This document shows positions 25,255 to 32,960 of a stretch of DNA of 35,963 bases, piece by piece. The DNA is taken from positions 1 through 35,963 of the forward strand of contig JAJPHB010000145.1 in the NCBI GenBank assembly GCA_021325525.1. Direction: 5' to 3'. The notes under the pieces were generated by a model, which was given only the letters and a program-made list of their open reading frames with translations, had not been told where the DNA came from and did not search any database. How positions within the stretch are numbered: the stretch's first letter is position 1; every line of letters starts with the position of its first letter. The position numbers and the translations under genes are program-made. Source of the DNA: Alphaproteobacteria bacterium (GTDB lineage: Bacteria > Pseudomonadota > Alphaproteobacteria > ATCC43930 > CGMCC-115725).

Positions 25255-26046
25255 TCATCGCCCCTCGAACACCGGCTTGCGCTTCTCGTTATAGGCGCGG
25301 ACGCCTTCCCGGCGATCCTCGGTCCCGACCATGCGGTTATAGGCCTCGATCTCGAACATCAGCCCGTTCTTCAGATCCATCTGCAAGCCGTGATGGATCG
25401 CCTTCTTCGCCTGGCGGACGGAGATCGGCGCGTTGTTGGCGATCGTCTCCGCCGTCGCCAACGCCTCGCCGAGGAGATCGGCGCGCGGCACCAGACGGTT
25501 GACGACACCCCAGGCAAGCGCCTCTTCGGCGCCGAAGGGGCGTGCCGTCAGGATGATCTCCTTGGCGCGGCGCTCGCCCACCGCCCTTGCCAGAAGCTGT
25601 GTTCCGCCCGCGCCCGGCATGATGCCGAGCGAGACTTCGGGCAAGGCGAAGCGCGCCTCCGGCACGGCGTAGGCGAAATCGCAGGCGAGCGCCATTTCGA
25701 AGCCGCCGCCAAAGGCGTGGCCGTTGACGGCGGCGATGACCGGCAGCGGGCAGTCGAGGAGGCGCCAATAGGAGCGCTCGAAAATCTCGTGCTGAGCCAC
25801 CCATTCGGCGTCGGACATGCCCTGGCGCTCTTTGAGGTCGCCGCCGGCACAGAAGACGCGGTCGCCGGCGCCGGTGAGGATGACGGCGCGCGTCTCGCGC
25901 GGCGCCGCGATGAGGCTTGTCCACAGCGCTTCGAGATCGCGGCCCATCTGCGTGTTGAGCGCATTGGCGGCGTGCGGCCGGTTCAAGGTGACGAGAAGCA
26001 GACCCGGCCGCGGCGACTCGATCCGAAGGGTCTCATAGCTCGTCAT
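25255..26046 (-). CDS. Enoyl-CoA hydratase/isomerase family protein
   Basis: A 263-residue crotonase. The oxyanion-hole segments are FCAGGDLKER (about 65–74) and NGHAFGGGFEMA (108–119). Both catalytic glutamates of true hydratases are present: Glu117 (GGGFE) and Glu137 (LPEVSLG). It would hydrate a 2-enoyl-CoA, possibly 3-methylglutaconyl-CoA given the lyase gene next in line, though this is inference. It is the first gene of a three-gene minus-strand operon whose promoter must lie in 26047–26195. Confidence 0.92.
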   Translation of the reverse strand: MTSYETLRIESPRPGLLLVTLNRPHAANALNTQMGRDLEALWTSLIAAPRETRAVILTGAGDRVFCAGGDLKERQGMSDAEWVAQHEIFERSYWRLLDCPLPVIAAVNGHAFGGGFEMALACDFAYAVPEARFALPEVSLGIMPGAGGTQLLARAVGERRAKEIILTARPFGAEEALAWGVVNRLVPRADLLGEALATAETIANNAPISVRQAKKAIHHGLQMDLKNGLMFEIEAYNRMVGTEDRREGVRAYNEKRKPVFEGR

Positions 26047-26131
26047 CGGGATCGCCCTGCCGCCGCGCCTATATCGGCCTACGCTATTACGCGCGCGGCG
26101 GCAGGGTCAATTCTGCCCTCCCCCGCCTTTC

Positions 26132-26161
26132 TTGACGGCCGCAGAGCCGGCCCCCTAGGCT
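26132..26161 (+). promoter_or_regulatory. Candidate promoter for mmgE/prpD-type gene
   Basis: TTGACG (26132–26137) and TAGGCT (26156–26161) are 18 bp apart, 34 bp before the ATG. The −35 matches five of six consensus bases. The rest of the 149-bp divergent gap holds the upstream region of the hydratase operon, without a clear box. Confidence 0.4.
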
Positions 26162-26195
26162 CGCCCGAGCCCCTTCCAAGGATGGAGAAGCCGCC

Positions 26196-27575
26196 ATGCC
26201 CGCGCCGCTGACCCGCACCCTCGGCCGCTTCGTCTCCGCGCTTCGCTTCGAGGCGCTGCCGGAGCGGGCGGTCGAAGCCGTCCGCATCGGCTTCACCGAC
26301 TGCATCGCCGTGATGCTCGCCGGGATGAACGAGCCGGTGGCGCGCATCGTCCGCGACGCGATCGGAACGCGAGGCAGCGCCGGCGAATCCAGCCTCTCTC
26401 TCGGCGCCGAGCGCGCCGCAGCGCCCGACGCCGCCCTCGCCAATGCCGTCGCCGGACATGCGCTCGATTATGACGATGTGGCGCTCGCGGGGCATCCGAG
26501 CGTCGTGCTGGTCCCGGCGATTTTGGCTGAGGGCGAGGCGCTTGGCGCCAGTGGCAGGCAAGCGGTCGCGGCCTATGCCGCCGGCTACGAAGTCTGGGCG
26601 CGGCTCATCGAGCGCGACAAGGACGCCTATCACCGCAAGGGCTGGCACCCGACCGCGGTGCTGGGCCCGGTCGCTGCCGCCGCGGCTTGCGCCCATCTGC
26701 GCGGCCTCGATCCCGCGGCGGCGACGCGGGCGCTCGGCATCGCCGCCTCGATGGCGGCCGGGGTCGTCGCCAATTTCGGCACGATGACGAAACCGCTGCA
26801 GGCAGGACGGGCCGCCGCCTCCGGCGTCACCGCGGCGCGCCTTGCCGCGGCCGGCCTCACCGCCGCCGAGGACGCGCTCGAGCATCCGGTCGGCCTCCTC
26901 GCGGCGCTGTCGCCGAAGGGACGGGTCGATCTCGAAACCCCGATCGACGATCTCGGCCGCGACTGGCGCCTCGCCACGATCGGCCTCAACGTCAAGAAAT
27001 ACCCGATGTGCTACGGCACGCATCGTGCCCTCGACGGCATGCTCGACCTTATCGCAGCCCATGATCTCCGGCCGGATTCGGTCGCCGAAATCGAGGTGAC
27101 GACCGGCAGCGCGCAGATGGCGATGCTGCGCAACCATCGCCCTGCGACGGGGCTCGAGGCGAAGTTCAGCATGGAATTCGCCATGGCCGCCGCGCTCACG
27201 GCGCGCCAGGCCGGGCTGGCTCAGCTCACGGATGAATTCGTTCGCCGCGCCGAGGTCCAGGCGCTGCTGCCCAAGGTGAAGCTCGCCCTCGACGACACGA
27301 CATCGGCGGAAGATCCAGCATTTGCCGCGCACGACCGCGTGCGTATCCGGCTCGCCGATGGCCGCGCGCTCGCCAGCCCGGAACTCCGCTTTGCCCGCGG
27401 CCACTGGTCTCTGCCGCTCAAGGAAGGCGAGCTGTGGCGGAAATTCCAGGACTGCACCAACGCCGCGCTCGTACCGCAGGACGCGGCGCGGCTCTTCGAG
27501 GCGCTGCAAAGAGTGGACGAGACGGCGACTCTGCGCGCGCTCCGAACCGTCACACCGCTGCGCGCCGCCTCCTGA
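26196..27575 (+). CDS. MmgE/PrpD family protein
   Basis: A 459-residue protein of the 2-methylcitrate dehydratase / cis-aconitate decarboxylase family. The all-helical N-terminal domain includes ALDYDDVALAGHPSVVLVPA and the central GWHPTAVLGPVAAAAA block. The mixed C-terminal domain contains KKYPMCYGTHRALD and the AKFSMEFAMAAAL segment characteristic of the family. Members dehydrate or decarboxylate tricarboxylic-type acids. No prpB or prpC is present, so methylcitrate is not certain; many such stand-alone genes lie in uncharacterised catabolic loci. ATG 26196 has GGAGAAG 7 bases upstream. Confidence 0.9.
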   Translation: MPAPLTRTLGRFVSALRFEALPERAVEAVRIGFTDCIAVMLAGMNEPVARIVRDAIGTRGSAGESSLSLGAERAAAPDAALANAVAGHALDYDDVALAGHPSVVLVPAILAEGEALGASGRQAVAAYAAGYEVWARLIERDKDAYHRKGWHPTAVLGPVAAAAACAHLRGLDPAAATRALGIAASMAAGVVANFGTMTKPLQAGRAAASGVTAARLAAAGLTAAEDALEHPVGLLAALSPKGRVDLETPIDDLGRDWRLATIGLNVKKYPMCYGTHRALDGMLDLIAAHDLRPDSVAEIEVTTGSAQMAMLRNHRPATGLEAKFSMEFAMAAALTARQAGLAQLTDEFVRRAEVQALLPKVKLALDDTTSAEDPAFAAHDRVRIRLADGRALASPELRFARGHWSLPLKEGELWRKFQDCTNAALVPQDAARLFEALQRVDETATLRALRTVTPLRAAS

Positions 27576-27578
27576 TTC

Positions 27579-27622
27579 TGCCGCTCGCCGCCGCTACTCG
27601 GCAGCGGTGCCGGCGAGCGGCA
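27579..27622. terminator. Strong hairpin between convergent genes
   Basis: TGCCGCTCGCCG (27579–27590) pairs perfectly with CGGCGAGCGGCA (27611–27622), and the loop itself contains CCGCT/AGCGG, giving a long nested stem. It lies right after the mmgE-type stop and overlaps the 3′ end of the convergent lipoprotein gene. No U-run follows, so intrinsic termination is uncertain; it could work in either direction or stabilise 3′ ends. Confidence 0.5.
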
Positions 27623-27872
27623 ATGGACGGTAGCCGCGACTTTCGAAGGCGGCGGCACAGCGCGCCGCATCCGCCGCAGAATCGGCGCTGCGCGCATCGG
27701 GCGGCGGCCCGCAGGGTACGATGCGGCCCGTCGCCGGATCCTGGAGCACGATGAGAGAGGGGCCGGTGCAGGCGGCAAGGCCGAGCAGGAGCAGGTCCAC
27801 CGCAATCAGCCCCAAGCCTCTGCGGCGCCGAAGCCGCTTCCCGACAAGTCGAGATGAAGAATGTTCCGACAT
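27594..27872 (-). CDS. Small putative lipoprotein
   Basis: A 92-residue protein. ATG 27872 (MSEHSSSRLVGKRL) opens a basic N-terminus and a hydrophobic stretch, GLIAVDLLLLGLAAC, with a lipobox LAAC-T, so the Cys would be lipid-modified and the remainder periplasmic. The mature part, CTGPSLIVLQDPATGRIVPCG then AARCAAAFESRGY (each shown only in part), has two more cysteines (PCG and RCA) that might form a disulfide. I recognise the pattern as a small conserved alphaproteobacterial protein without known function. An extra in-frame GTG at 27893 is possible. Confidence 0.75.
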   Translation of the reverse strand: MSEHSSSRLVGKRLRRRRGLGLIAVDLLLLGLAACTGPSLIVLQDPATGRIVPCGPPPDARSADSAADAARCAAAFESRGYRPLPLAGTAAE

Positions 27873-28074
27873 GCGCGTCAAACGACGGCGCACGCCGCTC
27901 GTTCCACCGCAGCGTGATGCGGCGGCGTTCAGATTAGTGATTGAATTTTCTAAGAAATATTCACCTGTTCTGGGCTGCTGTTAGAGAGTCGTTTAGGATT
28001 CTGGAATAAGTTGTGCCGGGCAAGGGGATTCGAGACCGACTTTGTCGTCCTTCGAGGAGGCAACAGGAGCGGCC
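27873..28074. promoter_or_regulatory. AT-rich divergent region before the histidine kinase gene
   Basis: About 200 bp with a marked fall in GC content near 27930–28010. It contains the dyad TTTCT-A-AGAAA within 27947–27959 and sits between two divergent genes, so promoters for both are expected here. No box is convincing enough to name. Confidence 0.4.
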
Positions 28075-30600
28075 GTGCCGCAGACCGTGGCCGCGGCGGG
28101 CTGGACGGCGCCGCCGTGGCTGGCGCGCACGCTCCTCCTCGCCTTCAGCGGCCTCGTCCTCCTCACCCTCGCCTCCCTCACCGCCGCCTCGCTTTGGCAG
28201 AGGCGAATGGACGCCGTCGCCGAAGCCAGCCGGACCACGCAGAACCTCACCCGCACGCTGGAAGAGCACGCGGTGCGCAGCGTGCGCGAAGTCGATTTCG
28301 AGCTGCTGACCCTCATACGCTCGCTGGCGGCGACGCCTCTCCATTCCCTCACCCCTGCCGCCGCCCATGAATTGCTGGCCCGGGATCTGCGTTCGGAGGC
28401 GCAATACACCGATCTCGTCCTCATCGACAGCGATGGCCGCCTCGTCGCCGATGCCGCCGGCGGCGCTGTCGAGGTCGATTACAGCGGCGAAGATTTCTTC
28501 ATCGTGCAGCGCATCAACCCGGCAGCGGGGCTTTTCATCTCCAACCCGGTCACCGCGCCCGACGGCACGCATTTCATCGCCTTCAGCCGTCGCCTCGGCG
28601 AGGGCACGGGGGCATTCCGCGGCATCGTCGCCGCTTTCATCGATCTGGCGCGGTTCCAGAATTTCTACGCGACGCTCGATGTCGGACGAGGCGGCAACGT
28701 CACTCTGTGGAACGGCATGGCGAGCCGCGTCTTCGCCCGCGTCCCCTATGACCCCGACCTGCTCGTCAAGATCTTCACGCGCGGGCCGCTCTATGAGTTG
28801 ATCCAAGCCGGGCAAGAGGAAGGCACCTTCCGCTCGGTCTCCCCGCTCGACGGCGTCGACCGCATTGTCAGCTACCGGAGCGTCGGCAGCCTGCCGCTCG
28901 TCGTGTCCGTGGCGCTCGACGCTCACGAGGTTCTGGCCGGGTGGAACCGCGATGCCTGGAATTACGGCCTCGGCCTCGGCGGCGCCTGCGCCGTGCTGCT
29001 GCTGCTGACAGGCGCCCTCTACCGCCAGCTCTCGCGCCACCAGGCGCTGGTCGCCGCCCTGAGCGCCAGCGAGGCGGTCGCCGCACGGCTCAACCGCCGC
29101 TTCGAGGATGCGATCGACAGCCTCTCGGCCAGCTTCTCGATCTTCGATGCCGAGGATCGCTTCGTGATCGGCAACCGCGCGCATCGCGGACTCGGCTGCG
29201 TTGCGGTCGGCACCGCCTTCGCCGATGTCGTCGCTCATGCCGCCGCCCACCTCGTCCATCCCGAAGAATTGGGCGACGATCCGGCGGAATGGATCCGCCG
29301 TCGCCTCGCGCGCCACGCCAATCCCGACGGGCCGATCGAGATTCGCTATCGCGACGGCCGCTGGATGCGCGTCGACGAATCGCGGACGCGCGAAGGCGGG
29401 ACCGTCGTCGTCCGCACCGACATCACCGAGCTCAAGGAAGCCGAAGAGGCGCTGCGCGCCGGCGAAGAGCGCTTCCGCGACTATGCCGAAACGGCGTCCG
29501 ACTGGTATTGGGAAACGGACGCCGAGCACCGCTTTTCCTATGTCTCCGAGCGCCTCGTCTCCTTCGAAATCGAGGCCGCCGACCTCATCGGCAAGCGCCG
29601 CGTCGACGTCGCCCTCGACCGCTTCGAGGACGAGGCGAAATGGCAGGCCCATCTCGCCTGCCTCGAGCGCCACGAAAGCTTCACCGATTTCGTCTACAAG
29701 GCGGCGATCGTCGATGGCGAGCCGCGCTACAGCTGCACGAGCGGCAAGCCCATCTTCGACGCCGCCGGCCGCTTCCGCGGCTACCGCGGCACCGGGCGCG
29801 ACGTCACCGCGCAGATCAAGGCCGAGGAGAGCTTGCGCGAGGCGAAGGCGGCAGCCGAGGCGGCCAACCGCGCCAAGAGCGAGTTCCTTGCGGCGATGAG
29901 CCACGAGCTGCGCACGCCCTTGAACGCCATCATCGGCTTCTCGCAGCTCATCGCCGATGAACGCTATGCGCGCGATCCCGATCAGGTGCGCGACTATGCC
30001 CGCGACATCCACGCCTCGGGCCAACACCTGCTCAAAGTGATCAACGACATCCTTGAAATCTCGCGCATCGAGGCGGGCAAGCTCGAGCTCCATGAAGAGA
30101 TGGTCGACCTCGCCGCGGCCGTGCAGTCCTGCGTGGCGCTCGTTCGCCAGCGTGCCGCCGAAGGAGAAATCTCGCTGCGCTGCCTTGTGCCGCCGGACCT
30201 GCCGCGCCTGCGCGCCGACGACACGCGCGTCAAGCAGATCCTTCTCAATCTTCTGTCGAACGCCGTCAAATTCACGCCGCGTGGCGGTTCCATCACGCTG
30301 GCGGCGGCGCTGACGCTGGATGGCGAACTCACCGTCTCCATCAGCGACACCGGTATCGGCATGAGCGAGGACGACATCTCGGTCGCCTTGCAGCCGTTCC
30401 GGCAAGTCGACAACAGCATCGCGCGGCGCTTCGAAGGCACTGGCCTCGGCCTGCCGCTGACCAAAGCTTTTGCCGAGCTCCATGGCGGCCGACTCGACCT
30501 CGTCAGCGCACCCGGCAAAGGCACGACGGTCTCCGTCACCTTCCCGGCCGTGCGCATTGTCCGCGCCTCGAATCCCGCCTCTCTCGCCATCGTCTCGTGA
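28075..30600 (+). CDS. Membrane-bound PAS sensor histidine kinase
   Basis: An 841-residue kinase. I chose GTG 28075 because AGGAG lies 5 bases upstream; TTG 28042 would add 11 residues. Layout: membrane helix about 17–40; a periplasmic Cache/PDC-like sensor about 45–285 (LVLIDSDGRLVADAAGG and SYRSVGSLPLVVSVALD); membrane helix about 296–316; two PAS domains (about 342–454 and 464–584; the latter begins DYAETASDWYWETD); a HisKA domain with phospho-acceptor His610 (MSHELRTPLN); and a HATPase domain with N-box Asn729, G1 DTGIG (758–762) and G2 GTGLGL (788–793). No receiver domain is attached and no response-regulator gene is adjacent, so its partner lies elsewhere. The ligand is unknown. Confidence 0.92.
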   Translation: MPQTVAAAGWTAPPWLARTLLLAFSGLVLLTLASLTAASLWQRRMDAVAEASRTTQNLTRTLEEHAVRSVREVDFELLTLIRSLAATPLHSLTPAAAHELLARDLRSEAQYTDLVLIDSDGRLVADAAGGAVEVDYSGEDFFIVQRINPAAGLFISNPVTAPDGTHFIAFSRRLGEGTGAFRGIVAAFIDLARFQNFYATLDVGRGGNVTLWNGMASRVFARVPYDPDLLVKIFTRGPLYELIQAGQEEGTFRSVSPLDGVDRIVSYRSVGSLPLVVSVALDAHEVLAGWNRDAWNYGLGLGGACAVLLLLTGALYRQLSRHQALVAALSASEAVAARLNRRFEDAIDSLSASFSIFDAEDRFVIGNRAHRGLGCVAVGTAFADVVAHAAAHLVHPEELGDDPAEWIRRRLARHANPDGPIEIRYRDGRWMRVDESRTREGGTVVVRTDITELKEAEEALRAGEERFRDYAETASDWYWETDAEHRFSYVSERLVSFEIEAADLIGKRRVDVALDRFEDEAKWQAHLACLERHESFTDFVYKAAIVDGEPRYSCTSGKPIFDAAGRFRGYRGTGRDVTAQIKAEESLREAKAAAEAANRAKSEFLAAMSHELRTPLNAIIGFSQLIADERYARDPDQVRDYARDIHASGQHLLKVINDILEISRIEAGKLELHEEMVDLAAAVQSCVALVRQRAAEGEISLRCLVPPDLPRLRADDTRVKQILLNLLSNAVKFTPRGGSITLAAALTLDGELTVSISDTGIGMSEDDISVALQPFRQVDNSIARRFEGTGLGLPLTKAFAELHGGRLDLVSAPGKGTTVSVTFPAVRIVRASNPASLAIVS

Positions 30601-30692
30601 GCGGCGCGCGACGGCGCCGGCCGCAACGCAGCCCTGCGCGCAAGCGCGGCGCACGCGGCGGGGATGACTGCTAAACTGGCGGCCCAGCCGAG

Positions 30693-31643
30693 ATGACCGC
30701 ACGCATGACCGCAGTTCCGTCGAGCAGCTCCCTCGCCGCCGCTCCCGCCCGCGCGGCGCCGCTGCGCGGCTCGGTGGTGCGCGGCATCCTCTTGATGTGC
30801 CTCGGCGTCAGCATGTTCCCGCTGCTCAACGCTTCGGTGAAGCTGCTGACGGCCAATTACCCCATCGCCGAGATCGTCTGGGCGCGCTTCACCGGACACT
30901 TCATCTGGATGCTGCTCGTCTTCTTTCCGAGCCATGGCTGGCGTCTTTTCGCGGCGCGCCGGCCCTTCGTGCAGCTCGCGCGGTCTTTCCTGCTGCTCGG
31001 CTCGACGGCCTTCTTCGTCAGCGCCATCGGTCACATCCCGCTCGCCACCGCCTCTGCCATCGGCTTCACCTCGCCCTTTCTCGTGACGGCGCTCTCCGTG
31101 CCGATCCTCGGCGAGCCCGTCGGACCGCGCCGCTGGACGGCCGTCATTATCGGCTTTCTCGGCGCTCTCATCGTGGTGCGGCCGCAGCCGACGCTCGATG
31201 GCGGCGCGGTGTTGCTGCTGCTCTGCTCGGCCGTCTGTTACGCGCTCTATCAAGTGATGACGCGGAAGGGCGGCGCCCACGACAACGCCGCGACAGCGAT
31301 CGTCTATGCGGCGCTCGTCGGCATGCTGGCGACGAGCGCCGTCGTGCCTGCCGTGGCCATCCTGCCGGAGCGCCCGCTCGACTGGGCGCTCTTTGCCGCC
31401 ATCGGCTTGTTCGGCGGCTTCGGCCACTACTTCCTCGTCCGCGCCTTCCAGAATGCGCCGGCCGCGGTCATCTCGCCGATCGGCTATGTCGAGCTGGTGG
31501 GGACGACGATCCTCGGCTATGTGCTCTTTGGCAATTTTCCCGATGGTTGGACCTGGGTCGGCGTCGCGATCATCATCGCCTGCGGCGTTTATGTCGGATA
31601 TCGCGAGCGCAAGCGGCGCGAAAGCCGCCCTCAGATGACGTGA
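30693..31643 (+). CDS. EamA/DMT family transporter
   Basis: A 316-residue inner-membrane protein with about ten helices in two EamA repeats (first near residues 30–155, second about 165–305). Family marks are IAEIVWARFTGHFIWM in helix 2 and ATASAIGFTSPFLVTALS in the first repeat, matched by AAVISPIGYVELVGTTILG in the second. EamA proteins export or exchange metabolites and amino acids; specificity cannot be read here. The start at 30693 may instead be ATG 30705. A −10-like TAAACT is at 30672–30677. Its 3′ end overlaps the tiny membrane-peptide gene on the other strand by 13 bp. Confidence 0.9.
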   Translation: MTARMTAVPSSSSLAAAPARAAPLRGSVVRGILLMCLGVSMFPLLNASVKLLTANYPIAEIVWARFTGHFIWMLLVFFPSHGWRLFAARRPFVQLARSFLLLGSTAFFVSAIGHIPLATASAIGFTSPFLVTALSVPILGEPVGPRRWTAVIIGFLGALIVVRPQPTLDGGAVLLLLCSAVCYALYQVMTRKGGAHDNAATAIVYAALVGMLATSAVVPAVAILPERPLDWALFAAIGLFGGFGHYFLVRAFQNAPAAVISPIGYVELVGTTILGYVLFGNFPDGWTWVGVAIIIACGVYVGYRERKRRESRPQMT

Positions 31644-31708
31644 AACACATAGAGCAGAATGATGACCGGAATGGGGATTCCCAGCAGCCAAAGTAGCACG
31701 GCACGCAT
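31631..31708 (-). CDS. 25-residue single-helix membrane peptide
   Basis: A very short reading frame, MRAVLLWLLGIPIPVIILLY followed by VFHVI, preceded by a textbook AGGAGA six bases before ATG 31708. The frame is nearly one hydrophobic helix with an internal Gly-Ile-Pro-Ile-Pro. I recall similar 25–30-residue peptides of the form LLWLxGIPIPxIIL in other alphaproteobacteria, annotated only as hypothetical. The upstream 76 bp contain no recognisable gene, so it may be the last gene of the Rieske operon or have its own promoter. Function unknown. Confidence 0.7.
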   Translation of the reverse strand: MRAVLLWLLGIPIPVIILLYVFHVI

Positions 31709-31784
31709 GGTATTCTCCTGAACGGTTGTCTTCGCCTCGCTAACGAGCGGCAAGGCGCCGCGGTTCAGGCCCCGGCGATTCGGG

Positions 31785-32960
31785 TCAGGCGGCGCCGATG
31801 CCGCCCGCTTCGTCATCGGCGGCCGGAATCCAGCCGAGGCGCTCGCGCCAATCGCTCGGCAGGCCGCGGAATCGCGCGAGGCTCAGCGGCGCCACATCCG
31901 CGAAGAGGCAGCGCCCGTGCTGGACGAGCTCTGCGATGGCCCGGCCGCTCGCCGGCGACAGGCCGAAACCGACGCTCGACATGGTGGCGAGGACGACATT
32001 GCCGGGCTCGGCGAGACGCTCGATGACGGGGCGGCCGTCGGGCGTGTTCTCGACGATGCCGGCCCAGCTGCGGATGACGCGGGCATGGGCCGCTTTCGGG
32101 AAGAGCTCGGTAAGGCGCCGCGCCAGATGCCGGAAGAGCGGCGTCACCACCCGGGGCGGCGTCGCCATGCCCTCGAGCTCGATCCATTCATGGGGACCGC
32201 CGCCATAGGCGAGATTGCCGCGCAGAGTCTGCCGTCCGTAAAGGCCGTTGCCGTCGGCGCCCCCATGGCGCATCAGCGGCAGCGGCTCGGTGACGATCAT
32301 CTCGACGCGCGCCGGCGCCAGCGGCAGATGCGCGCCGACCATGGCGGCAAGCATGCCGGTCTGCGGCCCGGCGGCGATCACCAGCGCCTCGCAGCCGAAA
32401 ACGCCGCGATCGGTGACGATCTCCGTCGCGCGGCCGCCGCGCACCGTGATGCCGGTGGCCGTCGTGTGCTGCAGAATGCGTCCGCCGTGATCCTGCAGGG
32501 CCCAGGCATAAGCCTGAACCGTGCGCTGCGGGTTCGCATGTCCGCCGTAATCGAGGAGAAGGCCGCCCAAGGCATTGTCGCCGACCAGCGGCACCAGCTC
32601 GCGGAGCTGTCGGCGATCGAGGCGCTGCCAGGCGAAACCCTGGCGCTCGGCCAGCTCGACACTCCGCATCATGCGGCTCCACTGGACTTCGTTGAGCGCG
32701 ATGCGGATGCGCTGCCGCCGATACTCGGTCGGATAGCCCAGCATCTCGTCCATTTGCGGCCAGAGGCGCTGCTCCTCGAGGAAGAAGGGGCTGAAGGAAT
32801 GGGTCGCGCCGCCGCCATTGCGGCCCGAAGCCTCCCAGCCGACGATCCCTTTCTCCAGCACCAGGACGCGCAGGCCGGCGCGGGCGAGCCACCATCCGGC
32901 GCTGAGCCCGGTGACGCCGCCGCCGATAATGACGACCTCTGCGCCGCTGCTAGCGCTCAT
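31785..32960 (-). CDS. FAD-dependent amine/amino-acid oxidoreductase, HcnC / opine oxidase subunit B type
   Basis: A 391-residue flavoprotein of the D-amino-acid oxidase (DAO) family. The FAD Rossmann motif is VVIIGGGVTGLSAG (about 9–22), the ribityl-contact segment GWEASGRNGGGA follows near 42–53, and the C-terminal GRPVIERLAEPGNVVLATM with SVGFGLSPASGRAIAE closes the FAD site. It would oxidise a C-N bond of an amine or secondary amino acid. ATG 32960 lies inside the upstream gene's end (11-bp overlap), so the two flavoproteins are almost surely subunits of one enzyme. HcnA is absent, so cyanide production is not implied. Confidence 0.9.
   Translation of the reverse strand: MSASSGAEVVIIGGGVTGLSAGWWLARAGLRVLVLEKGIVGWEASGRNGGGATHSFSPFFLEEQRLWPQMDEMLGYPTEYRRQRIRIALNEVQWSRMMRSVELAERQGFAWQRLDRRQLRELVPLVGDNALGGLLLDYGGHANPQRTVQAYAWALQDHGGRILQHTTATGITVRGGRATEIVTDRGVFGCEALVIAAGPQTGMLAAMVGAHLPLAPARVEMIVTEPLPLMRHGGADGNGLYGRQTLRGNLAYGGGPHEWIELEGMATPPRVVTPLFRHLARRLTELFPKAAHARVIRSWAGIVENTPDGRPVIERLAEPGNVVLATMSSVGFGLSPASGRAIAELVQHGRCLFADVAPLSLARFRGLPSDWRERLGWIPAADDEAGGIGAA

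Noticed and set aside
27961-30702. Minus-strand open frame of 913 codons opposite the histidine kinase
   Set aside because: Shadow of the kinase gene; composition is low-complexity and no family is recognisable.
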